Assembly: GCF_046630445.1 (NCBI RefSeq)
Contig: NC_092333.1
Coordinates: forward strand, 719,998,001-720,062,000
DNA length: 64,000 nt
From: Rutidosis leptorrhynchoides
Taxonomy: Eukaryota; Streptophyta; Magnoliopsida; Asterales; Asteraceae
Direction of reading: 5' to 3'
Part shown: positions 11,170-24,000 of the stretch, piece after piece
How the letters are laid out: each line of letters starts with the position of its first letter
Position numbering within the stretch: position 1 is the first letter of the stretch
Notes under the pieces: generated by a model
Told to the model about the DNA's origin: nothing
What the model saw: the letters and a program-made list of their open reading frames with translations, nothing else
Databases searched by the model: none
Made by a program: the position numbers and the translations under genes

Positions 11170-13459
11170 TGATTTATCAAGACCCGTCCTAATCCATCTG
11201 GACGAATGCATTACATTTTGTTACATCGCGAGGTAATTGACCTCTATATGATACATTTTACAAACATTGCATTCGTTTTTAAAAGACAAACTTTATTACA
11301 TCAAAAGTTGACGGCATGCATACCATTTCATAATATATCCAACTATAATTGACTTAATAATAATCTTGATGAACTCAACGACTCGAATGCAACGTCTTTT
11401 GAAATATGTAATGAATGACTCCAAGTAATGTCTCTAAAATGAGCAAATGCACAGCGGAATATTTCTTTCAAACCTGAGAATAAACATGTGTGACGATCGC
11501 TCCAAATCCATATGGACGAATACGTCATTCATCGATTTCATTGCGAGGAATTTGACCTCTATATGATACGTTTTATAAACATTGCATTCTTTTGAAAAGG
11601 TATACCATAAATGAATATTTAAATCCAAGTTTTTCGACATATGATGATTTCTACATATAGATAATCACCGTAAATAATAGTTTACAATAATATATCCGTT
11701 GATAATGCAGTCAAAATAGATACATGATGATGATTTTGTGAATGCAACATTTTCTTGAATAAAACATGTATGACTCCATGCACAAAGCTTGTCTAACATA
11801 TAAGCAAACATCGGAAGACTTCTAGGAACCTGAGAATAAACATGCTTGAAAGTGTCAACACAAAGGTTGGTGAGTTCATAGTTTTAATGTTTCGCATAAT
11901 CTGTATATAAAGGTAGATCACAAGATTTCAGTTGTTTCATCCAGAAACGTTTATCAAAATATTCTACAAGATTGAGCACCCTGGTAACTAAACTTTAAAG
12001 TCTATAATATGTACCCCTATTTTAACATACATGCAACCAACATGTACAATTCACGCAAACCAACGTGTACTAAACTCAAATAGTATACGTCTGCTTTATA
12101 GTTCAGGCTAAGGTTTCTATACCTGGAACAGACGGGGATGTCAAGCCCTATGGATCCATATACAACTATTCGCGCCCACCCGTTCTTATAACCGGCAATT
12201 ACTAGTTACCAAAGCTAAGGGATTTTCGGTTCAAACTCGGTGTAGAATTTAGTATGTACCTGTATCCATTGCGTTTAAAATAAAGTGCATGTATTCTCAG
12301 CCCAAAAATATAGATTGCAAAAGCAATTAAAAGGGGAGCAAATGAAACTCACTTTAGCAGTACATAAAGTAGTTCACCGAAATGTGACCGAAACTCAGAA
12401 TGTCAAATAATTGTAGATCTCAACCTAGAGAACATATGTTGGTCAATACATGTCTAATAAGCTAGGTCAAGGCATAGTGTATCACAATCCTAATGCTCGA
12501 GACCGACATGCAAAAGTTAACAAAAGTCATCTCAAAAGTCAACCTGACCCAAAATGATCTTTTAATCTATACATGTTTGTTAATATAGTATAAGTCTTGA
12601 TAATTGAACGAATTTATAGTTTATCAAACTCAAAATATTATTTAGTTCAGGAGCTATATTATACTTGAATTATCGTGGCATTCGAACATGATTTTCATAT
12701 AGTTTTCCAATATTTGAAAAATCAGATTATAGTGTTTATAAAGCTTTAAAACATGATAAGACAGTCAACTTTGACAATTGATCAACAAAACAAAACGTGC
12801 TTTATATAGAAATTCATTTACTCGATTAGTAATATCTAAAAAATCCAATTTATCAATCACATAGACAAGTTGTTTAAATATTAATTTACAGTTTCAAACA
12901 CAATTTCAATTAACGTCAACCATAATTCAGTTGATCATATCTTTTAATCCGTTCATCGAAATCACGCGATTTCTAAATGAAAAGTTATAAATTTTTCGAC
13001 AGCTTTCCAACGACATGCGTATCATATACCTTATATCAGTAATATACGTATTAAATTCGTGATTCAACATATACTATATAATGATGAAATTAAATATACA
13101 AGCATGCATAATCAAATATACTCGAGCACTAGTCAGGAATACACTATTAATATATAAAAGATAAAATATGAGTGCTCACGTATCAATATTGAGATTCAAT
13201 ATTGCAGGAAAGTACGTAGACGCAACAGAGATGATAAACACTAGTTTGACTCATGAGCTATACCTCCGAACAATACTCGTAACCTCCATAGCTATAACCC
13301 ATAATTTCCTTAGCTCTATCCCTCTCAAAAACCCATTTTGAAAACATGCGAGCGGAACCTCGTCGTATTATTTTATGTATAATAATAATAATAATAATAC
13401 TACTAATAATGATAATACGATTAATAATAATAATATTAATCTTCTTAATAATAATATTA

Positions 13460-13618
<159 letters not shown>

Positions 13619-13670
13619 TAAAGAGAATGCAAGAATGATTGGTGAAGAAAATCGTCCGAAATGCTCGAGC

Positions 13671-13746
13671 TTTATACATGTTCTCCTACCTCCAGCTTCC
13701 ATGCGATCGCATGGTATATGTGAGGGGGATCCATGCGATCGCATGG
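13671..13746 (-). promoter_or_regulatory. Palindrome pair plus TATA-like box in solo LTR B
   Basis: The same arrangement as in D on the other strand: CCATGCGATCGCATGG at 13699-13714 and 13731-13746 (again 32 bp apart), then GTATAAA (13671-13677, reverse) about 22 bp downstream. Spacing and core are conserved, although the sequence between and around the palindromes has changed. Confidence 0.6.
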
Positions 13747-14069
13747 CCCCTGTTACCAGCTCACAAACCTTTTGTTTGCTACCTCGTCGACATATTATTA
13801 TATTATATTTATAATATATTTAATTTATATAATTAATTATATATTATATTAAATTCACGTGCATAGTTGATTTGTAATTTTTGTCCCGATAAGTCGTACG
13901 TCGTCACTCGACTTATGCCTCGATTCCGGTTTTCCGTACGTCCTTTCGTACACTGAGAAAACTTGTATTTTACGTTTCGCGACTCGTACCTTTGTCAAAA
14001 TATAGACTTAAATTATCCATAAACTATATCACTTGAAATATAACTTATACCTTTGAGTGTTTTGGTCAT

Positions 14070-15565
14070 TGATGTGTGAAATCTAGTATATAATTTATCT
14101 TGGAAAATGCCGGTTTAAAGATTACTACACACTAACGGGTAGTGTACCCTATCGTGCAATAGTATAAAGTTGGTAATTCCGAAATCGTTCCAAGGACAGT
14201 TTAAACGTGAGAATTAAGATTGCAACTAATAAAATAAACTAAGTTAATCTATGAAAATCAAAAGTACGAGATAATTTGTTTTGTGGCTATTTAACGATTA
14301 GCCAAATCAAAGATTGATTAAAAGTAAAAGACAATATTTTTGTGTTTTTAAGTTTATAAGAAATAAATGCAGACTCAACGAAAAGTAAAGATATTTGAAT
14401 TCAATAGAAAAAAGAATGTTCGCCTAGATCTCCTATTCGCAGTGTCGGATGATTTGTTATTAAGCACTAGTTCAATTTATCAATACATGCAACTACAGAA
14501 TCGGTTTACCCAGAGTTCTCTTTTAGCAAACACGTCAAACTAGGATTTATTGGCTTAGGGTTCCCTTTCACCAAAGACCTCTTTCGTTTGTGACTTAGTA
14601 ATTAACTAATTATAAGATTAAGATTCAATTGGTTACTCGTTCGCTCCACACAATTCACCCCTATTTTGTTTAATCTTTGTTACCCGGTTTACCCCCTTGG
14701 TCCAGTAAGCACCCAATTGGTTAAGACAAATCAATTGAAAACTATTGTACTAAATTGAAACAGGGTTCTCTTTGTTCAAACAAGATAACTAATCTACCTA
14801 GTACAATAATCAACACCCACAAGAATGGTTCTTAATCAAAACTCATAATTATCATGCATTAATCAAATCAAACATTAAAGTATCATCCAAACACATACGA
14901 ATATTCAATCTAGACAAACATTTAAGTGCTTAGCCAACCATGGCTAAAACCAAAATCACAAATAAACAATTAAGAGTATTCATAATGATGATAAGGATTA
15001 AACCTAATGAAAATTGTGTTCTTGAATGATGAACGGATCTAGACGCGTTTCCGGAATGATTGATGTATTAGAATGATCTTGGGGTTCCCCAAAAATCACC
15101 CTTTTTCGTCAAAAAGCTGCTGGAATTCGTCTGGAAGCAATAATGATAAATTAGGGTATAAATTCGGCCTTTAAATAGGTAAAATCTGAAACCAACTGAA
15201 GGTGGAGCGGCGCTCCATATGCTGTAAAACTGGTTTTTGGATTTCCAAAACCCCTCGAACTGAAAATCCTGCCTACTGGAGCGGCGCTCCATGTTTTGGA
15301 GCGGCGCTCCAGACCCTTTTTGCTGAATCCGGACTGTAAAACTCATAAAATCACTCGTTTTCGAACCCAACTCGAATTGAACCAATCTTTTTCACTCGTT
15401 TCCATAGAAAATTACTAAAACCATTAAATAACTTCAAATTTCATCTCCTTGGTCTTAGAACTCGAACTTTCACAACACTTATCGAAATAACACCAAATCG
15501 TATCCAAAAGGACCAAAATGTGCCCGATATCGCTAAGGAAAACGCGTTTGAAATATGCGATATCA
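14070..15565 (-). repeat. 3' LTR of element C
   Basis: Terminal repeat of the Athila element, TGATATCG... to ...CACATCA on the minus strand. It contains three copies of the quasi-palindrome TGGAGCGGCGCTCCA (15203-15217, 15277-15291, 15297-15311), followed on the minus strand by TATA-like words (CCTATTTAAAG at about 15169-15179). Confidence 0.92.
15170..15311 (-). promoter_or_regulatory. Palindrome cluster plus TATA-like box in the Athila LTR
   Basis: Three TGGAGCGGCGCTCCA units (7 bp perfect arms around one central base) at 15203-15217, 15277-15291 and 15297-15311. CCTATTTAAAG lies about 24 bp downstream on the minus strand. It is GC-rich against an AT-rich LTR. Confidence 0.6.
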
Positions 15566-15687
15566 AACAACCCCACACTAGATTTTTGCTTGTCCTCAAG
15601 CAATTAAACTAGATAATAATCTTCTACCATAAAGTAACATCTTCAAAAGTATATGTAGAACCAAACGAACAATTAACAAACCATCAT

Positions 15688-16920
15688 CTAGTATGGGCAC
15701 GATTTGGAGTAAATACCAACCATACCTCCCACTTGCATTCTCTGATTATGCTCAACCTGAGCACTATATGCTGACCGGCTGTCCCGAAACTCCAGATGAA
15801 TACCGTCTACACTGTTTACCAACGAATTCCAACTCTCTTCACCAAGTGTCCACGCACCATGTACATTCGCAGCACTCGAGCTACCTGCCTCATACGTGGA
15901 TCGACTAACACCACATCCACGACCACGTCCAGCCCGGTCTCCTGGTTGTTGTTGCTCATCATCCACCAAAACCCAACCTTGTGGACCTCTTCGGATAAAC
16001 TCAGCTTTTGAGAAAAACAAAATATTAGTGGGCATAGCCTCAACCCCCAACATACTACACCTATTAGTCGGGACAGAAAACACCCGAGCAAATCTAGTCA
16101 CCAAGTGCCCACGTAACAACGGGCGTTATGTTCGTTTATCTGTGCCAATCTCTTGAAACCATGCTCCTAACATACAAGGGACGTCAATCCACTCTCGCAA
16201 TTTAATCTGCTGAAGAATCCAAAGATCTCTTCGCTAAATCTTATTTGCATTTCCTCTAGCCATAAACATGTGGGCAATCATCTTAAAAATCATCCGGTCC
16301 TCTGGAAGTCGAAGCATTGACTGAACACTCCTACTTGAAATAAAAGGACCCGCATCACCTTTCACCACCGTTGACCAATAATCACTTTCACTAAACGGTT
16401 CCTGCCCAAACACCTTCCCCTGTACCAAGAACCACTTTAAATTGTTGTCATTTAACTCGGGATATAAATCCAACGCCCGAGCTACCCCAATCTTACTCAA
16501 GCTGCGCTCCAACCCTCCTAACCTGAATGTCAAGAAATTTGTCTCAGTCGGAGAGGCTCGCGGTCTACAACTAACAGTGGAAAAGAACTCTATAGTTAAT
16601 GGCTCAAAGATATCCTCATTAATTTCAAATAACCGTTCGTATGGCCTCAATTCTTCACCCGCATATGTCACCCACAAAAACCCACGCAATCTCCTAACAA
16701 TATTGTTACCCAAAGCTGTGAGTTGTGTCCAATCCAAATAATAAGTTCTTTCGATCGGACGGGCGCTATTAATCGTGAATCGTTCTTCCAAATTCTCATC
16801 ATTATATATTTGTGACAACCATAGCTCCGGATTATTTGGTGGGTTGTCTTGGTTGTTCGGTGTTGCCTCGCGATCTCTACACACATGAAACAAATAAAGA
16901 AACCAAAACACCAAACTCAA
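15688..16920 (-). mobile_element. Third (env-position) reading region of element C
   Basis: Downstream of pol on the minus strand, between solo LTR D and the 3' LTR. The translated text (ERTYYLDWTQLTALGNNIVR, GLERSLSKIGVARALDLYPE, MIAHMFMARGNANKI) has the character of the Athila ORF family that occupies the env position. No clear surface-protein or fusion motif is seen. It is broken, with one or two interruptions. Confidence 0.7.
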
Positions 16921-17520
16921 AAGTTAGTGTTAGTCAAAATAATAAGCACCAAAGTCCCAGCAAAACCAAAACATGTTACATGCTAAGTCACTTTAAAGTC
17001 AATCACCAAGTTAACCGAGTAACACATGTAAACATGCCAAGAGCTCAAATCTATGCATATTAAATTATCTCTTAAAACATAGCACACAACAACCATACCA
17101 AAACATGTCAAACATGACTACTCATAACACTTTTAACTTTCTCAAATCCAATAAAGTTCATCATGTTTGCTAACTTTTTACCAATTCAAATAACTACTAT
17201 CAAACTACTCATCTCATCACAAAACACAAGTTATGTCTCTTCTAGCATGGCATCATAAATAATTAAACCCAATATAGCACAAGTCAATCAAACCAACATG
17301 ACCCGCCCATATGACACAACCCCACACTAGTGCAAAAACATATTGTGATGACCCGAAAATTTCTGACCACATTTAAACTTTATCTTTAAATGATTTAATG
17401 TTTTCGACACGATAAGCAAAGTCTGTAATGTTGAGTCTCAAAGTTTTGGAACTATATTCATGTAATCAATTATTCTTTGACTGTTCTCGAAGATTCACGA
17501 ACAATATATATAACTTAATG

Positions 17521-17639
<119 letters not shown>

Positions 17640-18250
17640 GATTTCAAGTTATTTAGTAAACGATATTAACATTCGATTATTGATTCGATTAATATTTAGA
17701 TAAGTTAACTAAAATGTTTAAGATGAACCAGTAAAACACTAATTTTCTACAGCATTTTCGAATTGCTACAGTACCCGAAAAGCTACAGTGTTTTCGAAAA
17801 TCACTATTTGCTACAGTAAAAAAAAACTTTGCTACAATAACTTTGCTACAGTAAAACACTATTTCAAAATGAAAATGTATATATTATATATATATTAACA
17901 AATAGCGAGACGATGATTTATAGAAGTAAATGACCAAAACACTCGAAAGTTTAAGATATACTTTGAGTGGTATAGTTTATGGATAACTTAAGGCTATATT
18001 TTGACAAAGGTACGTGTCACGAAACGTAAAATGCAAGTTTTCTAAGTGTACGAAAGGATATTCGAAAAACCAGAATCGGGACATAAGTCGAGTGACGACG
18101 TACGACTTATCGGAACAAAAATTACAAGTCACCTATACACGAGAATATAATATAATATATAATTAATTAATTTAAATTATATATATTATATATATTATTA
18201 ATAAATATGTCGACAAACAAAAATACAAAAGTTTGTGAGCTGGATCCTCA

Positions 18251-18329
18251 GGCCATGCGATCGCATGGCCAATGCTCCTCAGACCCATGCGATCGCATGG
18301 GGTACTTTTTCAGGCCAAGTCTTTATAAA
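18251..18329 (+). promoter_or_regulatory. Palindrome pair plus TATA-like box in solo LTR D
   Basis: Perfect palindromes GGCCATGCGATCGCATGGCC (18251-18270) and CCCATGCGATCGCATGGG (18284-18301), sharing the 16-mer CCATGCGATCGCATGG at 18253 and 18285 (32 bp apart). TATAAAG follows at 18323-18329, 22 bp after the second core. The position just upstream of the presumed U3/R promoter suggests a protein-binding site. Confidence 0.6.
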
Positions 18330-18396
18330 GCGATCGAATTCAGTTTTTGTGATTCATAATTCTTTAATCTTACACTCCGTATAACTTATATACATA

Positions 18397-18445
<49 letters not shown>

Positions 18446-20149
18446 AAGATTAATATTATTATTAATCTTATTATTATTAGTATTATTAATTAGTATTATA
18501 CATAAAATACTACGACGAGGTCATGAGCGTATCACTTTCAAAATGAGTTTCGAGCGGGATAGAGCTAAGGAAATTATAGGTTATAATTATGGAGGTTATG
18601 GGTAATATTCGCAAGTCAAACCTAGTGTTTATCATCTCCGTTACGTCTACATACTTTCCTACAATATTGAATCTCAATATTGATACGTAAGCACTCATAT
18701 TTTATCTTTTATATATTAATTGTGTATCCATGTCTAGTGCTCGAGTATATATATTTATACATGCTTGTATGCTAAATTTCGTCGTTAAACAGTTATGATG
18801 AATCATGATGTAAATACATACATTACTGATAAAAGGTATATGTTATGCATGTTTTTGGAAAGCTGGCGAAAAATCAATAACTTTTCATTTAGATATCGAA
18901 TAGTTTCGATGAATGGATTAAAAGATATGATCAACTGAATTATGATTGATGTTAATTGAAATTGCTTTTGAATCTGCAATTAAGATTTAAACAACTTGTT
19001 TACAAGATTGATAAAATGGATTTTTTTAAATATTACCAGCCGAGTAAATGAAATCTTATATAAGGCACGTCTCGTTTTGTTAAACTATTGTCAAAATTGA
19101 CTTTTTGAAACAACTTTGGATAACTTTTGTATGTCGATCTCGAGCATTAGGATTGTGATACACTATGACCTGACCTAGATTAATAGACATTTATTGACCA
19201 ACATATGTTCTCTAGGTTGAGATCTACGGTTATTTGGTAATCCGAGTTTCAGTCACATTTTGGTGAACGACTTTATATGCTGCTAAGGTGAGTTTCATTT
19301 GCTTCCTTCTTAATTGCTTTTGCAATCTATATTTTGGGCTGAGAATACATGCACTTTATTTTAAACGCAATGGACACAAGTACATACTAAATTCTATACT
19401 GAGTTTGAACCGAAAATCCCTTAGCTTTGGTAACTAGTAACTGCCGATTATAAGAACTGGTGGGCGCGAGTAGTAGTATATGGATCCATAGGGCTTGATA
19501 TCCTCGTCCAAGCTAGGGCACTAGCCTTTTAACGGACGTATGCTATTTGAGAAGCGTACACGTTGGTTTGCGTGTATTATTAAGATGATTATACAAAGGG
19601 TACAAATTATATATACGTTAAGTTTAGTTACCAGGGTGCTCAATTTTGTAGAATATTTTGATAAACGTTTCTGGATGAAACAACTGAAATCTTGTGATCC
19701 ACCTTTATGTACAGATTATGCAAAACATTAAAACTATGAACTCACCAACCTTTGTGTTGACACTTGTTAGCATGTTTATTCTCAGGTTCCCTAGAAGTCT
19801 TCCGCTGTTTGCTTATATGTTAGACAAGCTATGTGCATGGAGTCTTACATGGCATATTTTTCAAGGAAACGTTGCATTCACCAAATCATCATCATGTATC
19901 TTATTTTGACTGCATTGTCAATGGAAGTACTATTGTAAACTATTATTTACGGTGATTGTCTATATGTAGAAATCATCAGATGACGAAAACCTTTGATTTA
20001 AACATTCATTTATGGTGTGCCTTTTCAAAAGAATGCAATGTTTAAAAAACGTAACATATAGAGATCAAATACCTCGCAATGAAATCGATGAATGACGTGT
20101 TCGTCCATATGGATTTGGAGCGATCGTCACACATATCATCAACTCAATA

Positions 20150-21010
20150 ACAAGAACAATTTCAAACAAGTAACTCCTTTTTACTTACAAATTCGGATTC
20201 TCAAACACACAAACCCTAGGTTCAAGTATAACTTCTAAAAACACAAGATTAATCATGAATTCAAAGCATACAATGATAATCTAACAAAACCCATTACTAA
20301 TTAGAACACAAAACCCCAATTAAAGAAACCCCACACTAATTCATCATGTAAATCAAAGATTAAGCAAGTAAATACACACAATTAGATGAAATTAGCAGGA
20401 TAGAAAACAAATTCAGACCTTAGTGGGAGCCATTCTTGCAAGATGTGGAAGTAATTAGTCAAGAAATTGAAGTTTAAGAATTTAGGGTTTTTAGATCTAT
20501 GTGTTTGTAGATGAAGAAAAGATAGATAGAATGAATTAGAATGAAAGGTTGGTGTGTAAAAAGCTGTAAACCCGACTTCTATTGTGTGGTTGGGAAAAAT
20601 AATATTTTTTTTAATATTAAAACGCAAACAGCCCAGCCCGTCAGTCAAATGGAGCGGCGCTCCAGGTGTTGCGCGGCGTTCAAGAAATGGCGCGGCGCTC
20701 AAAAAGCTTGCGCGACGCTCCATTACACTAAAAAATCATGTCGAGGGCTTTTAAACATCTGGTACATCAGGTACGTACCATCTGAGCGGCGCTCAATGGT
20801 TTGGAGCGGCGCTCCAAGTGCTGATAATCCAGAATTTCGCATTTTTAAGCCATTTTAACCCATTTACTCAACCTAAAAACCAACAAACGACCCAAACAAA
20901 AAACCGAGCACGATCATATTGCACATATCATCAAACAAGCACAAAAACATACAAACTCTACAACAATGTGAAGTTTATTACCGAGTCATTCACAAGACTC
21001 GTTACCAACT
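20150..21010 (-). promoter_or_regulatory. Internal promoter-like segment of element C
   Basis: Lies between the end of pol and the env-position region, on the same strand. It holds five variants of the element's LTR palindrome, two of them exact TGGAGCGGCGCTCCA (20650-20664 and 20802-20816). On the minus strand these are followed by an AT-rich stretch and a long CT/A-rich leader-like sequence ending in an ATG at about 20430. This resembles the layout of the LTR promoter. Promoter activity is inference. Confidence 0.45.
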
Positions 21011-24000
21011 TCAAGTGATGTTAGGATCGGGTTCAACGTGAACCCCGTCATCAATCTCCAACGGTCCATCGAAATATTTCTTTACTCGATGTCCGTTAAC
21101 CTTAAAGGTAGTACCACTCGCATTTTTCAACTCAATCGCACCGTATGGGTATACCTTAACAACCTCAAATGGTCCCGTCCACCGGGACTTAAGTTTTTCC
21201 GGTAAAAGCTTCAATCTAGAGTTAAACAAGAGCACTCGATCGCCCTCATTAAGCTCTTTCGGACCCTTTAACCTTCTATCATGCCATTGCTTGGTTTTCT
21301 CTTTATAAATTAGCGAATTTTCATACGCATCAAGGCGTAATTCACCAAGCTCATTCGATTGCCCCGCCCTTAGGTGTCCGGCTTCCTTCAAATCCAAATT
21401 GCACTTTTTAAGTGCCCACATCGCCTTATGCTCAATTTCCAACGGGAGATGGCACGCTTTTCCATAAACCAACCGATAAGGAGTGGTACCAATTGGCGTT
21501 TTGTAGGCGGTTCAAAACGCCCACAAAGCTTCGTCGAGCTTATTCGCCCACTCCTTCGGATTCGAACCCACAGTTTTCTCAAGAATTCCTTTAAGAGCTC
21601 GATTGGTATTCTCAACTTGTCCGCTCGTTTGGGGATGGTACGAAGTAGAAACTTTATGGAGAACTCCATATCGCTTCAATACCTTCTCCATTTGGGCGTT
21701 ACAAAAATGAGTACCCCTATCACTAATCAAAGCTTTAGGAGTTCCAAATCGAGAGAATAAACGTTGAAGGAAAGAAATCACAACTCGTGCATCGTTTGTA
21801 GCCAAAGCTTGCGCTTCGGCCCATTTAGACACGTAGTCAATGGCAATGAGTATGTAACTATAATTCTGAGATTTCGAAAATGGCCCCATAAAGTCAATCC
21901 CCCAAAGGTCAAATACTTCGCAAACTTGGATGCTTTGTTGAGGCATCTCGTCCCGTTTGGTGACTTTACCGGCCCTTTGACAAGAATCGCACGATTTACA
22001 AATCCGGTGGGCATCCTTGAAAATTGTCGGCCAAAAGAAACCAGCATCATAGACTTTACGCCCCGTGATTTGGGGTCCAAAATGCCCACCGGTAGGCCCA
22101 CTATGGCACTCGTTCAAAATACGCATACACTCTTCACCGGAAACACACCGGCGGATAACCCCATCGGGACAACAACAAAAAAGATAGGGGTCCTCCCAGA
22201 AATAGTACTTAAGGTCACTGAAAAATTTCTTCCTCTTTTGATGTGACCACCCTTTTTTCAAGAATCCCCCGACGAGATAATTAGCAATGTCCACGTACCA
22301 TGGCTCGTCCACCTTGTCCATCACCATGAGATATTCATCGGGAAAATCATCATGGATACTCGACTCGTGAAGGACTTCGAGATTTGGATTCTCGAGTCTA
22401 GACAAGTGGTCAGCCGCTAGATTTTCAGCACCCTTCTTATCCCGGATCTCGATATCGAATTCTTGCAAAAGCAAGATCCATCTAAGCAGTCGAGGTTTTG
22501 CATCTGGTTTCGAAAATAGGTACTTAAGAGCAGAATGGTCCGTAAAAACAATAGTCTTAGATAAGACAAAGTAGGACCGGAACTTATCAAACGAAAAGAC
22601 CATCGCAAGGAGCTCTTTTTCAGTGGTAGTATAATTCAATTGCCCTCCTTGCAAGGTCTTGCTTGCATAATAAATGGGTCGGAAATGTTTCTCGACCCTT
22701 TGACCCAAAACAGAGCCAACAGCAAAATCAGAAGCATCGCACATAAGCTCGAATGGAAGGGACCAATTCGGAGCAATTAAGATGGGTGCATTGATCAGTT
22801 TCTCCTTAAGAAGATCGAATGCCTTTTGGCACTCGTCGGAGAAATTCCAAGGCGTGTCCTTTTCGAGGAGTTTGTTCATCGGGTTAGCAATTTTAGAAAA
22901 ATCCTTAATGAACCGCAGGTAAAAACCGGCGTACCCGAGAAAACTCCGAACACCCTTAACATCGGTGGGAGGTGGAAGGTTCTTAATAGCTGTTACCTTC
23001 GCGGGATCCACCTCAATACCGTTCTTAGAAATCTTGTGCCCGAGAACTATGCCCCCTTGAACCATGAAATGGCACTTTTCCCAATTGAGCACAAGATTAG
23101 ACTTCTCACACCTTTCCAACATCCGTTCTAAATTAAGAAGGCATGAATCAAAAGTGTCACCGAAGACCGAAAAGTCATCCATGAATACCTCCATGCAATC
23201 CTCTATCATATCATGGAATATGGCTATCATGCACCTTTGAAAAGTGGCCAGAGCATTACAAAGGCCAAAGGGCATGCGTCGGTATGAGAATGTGCCATAT
23301 GGGCACGTGAAAGTAGTTTTCTCCTGGTCCTCGGGCGAGATAGGAATTTGGAAATAGCCCGAAAAACCATCAAGAAAACAATAAAAGCTATTTCCCGCTA
23401 ACCTCTCTAGTATTTGATCCATGAAAGGTAACGGGAAGTGGTCTTTGCGTGTGGCATTGTTCAACTTCCGGTAGTCAATACAAACATGCCATCCCGTGAC
23501 AGTCCGAGTGGAAATCAACTCATTTTTATCATTAGTGGTAACAGTCATACCACCTTTCTTAGGTACACAGTATACTGGGCTAATCCACGGACTGTCAGAA
23601 ATCGGGTAAATCAGACCTGCATCGAGGAGCTTAATGATCTCTTTCTTCACGACATCTTGTATGTGCGGGTTCAACCTCCTTTGTCGTTGCACCACAGGTT
23701 TGGAGTTATACTCCATTAAGATTTTGTGGGTGCAATAGGTGGGACTAATACCCTTAATGTCATGAATTTTCCATGCAATGGCCGGTTTATGGGCCTGCAG
23801 CATGGTTACAAGCTCAGTTTTCTGTCCTGTAGTAAGACAAGAAGAAATAATTACCGGGAGCTTAGATTCCTCCTGCAAATAAGCGTATTCCAAATGATCT
23901 GGAAGTGGCTTCAATTCTAACTCGGGAGGTTCTTCAATTGAAGACTTGCTCCGGTAATCCGCATCACGTTCGAGTTCTTTGAACTCCTCCTCAATCGGCT

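Noticed and set aside
15796-16011. Plus-strand ORFs across 15690-16160 and 16440-17060
   Set aside because: Shadows of the Athila env-position region on the minus strand; composition and lack of homology argue against genes.
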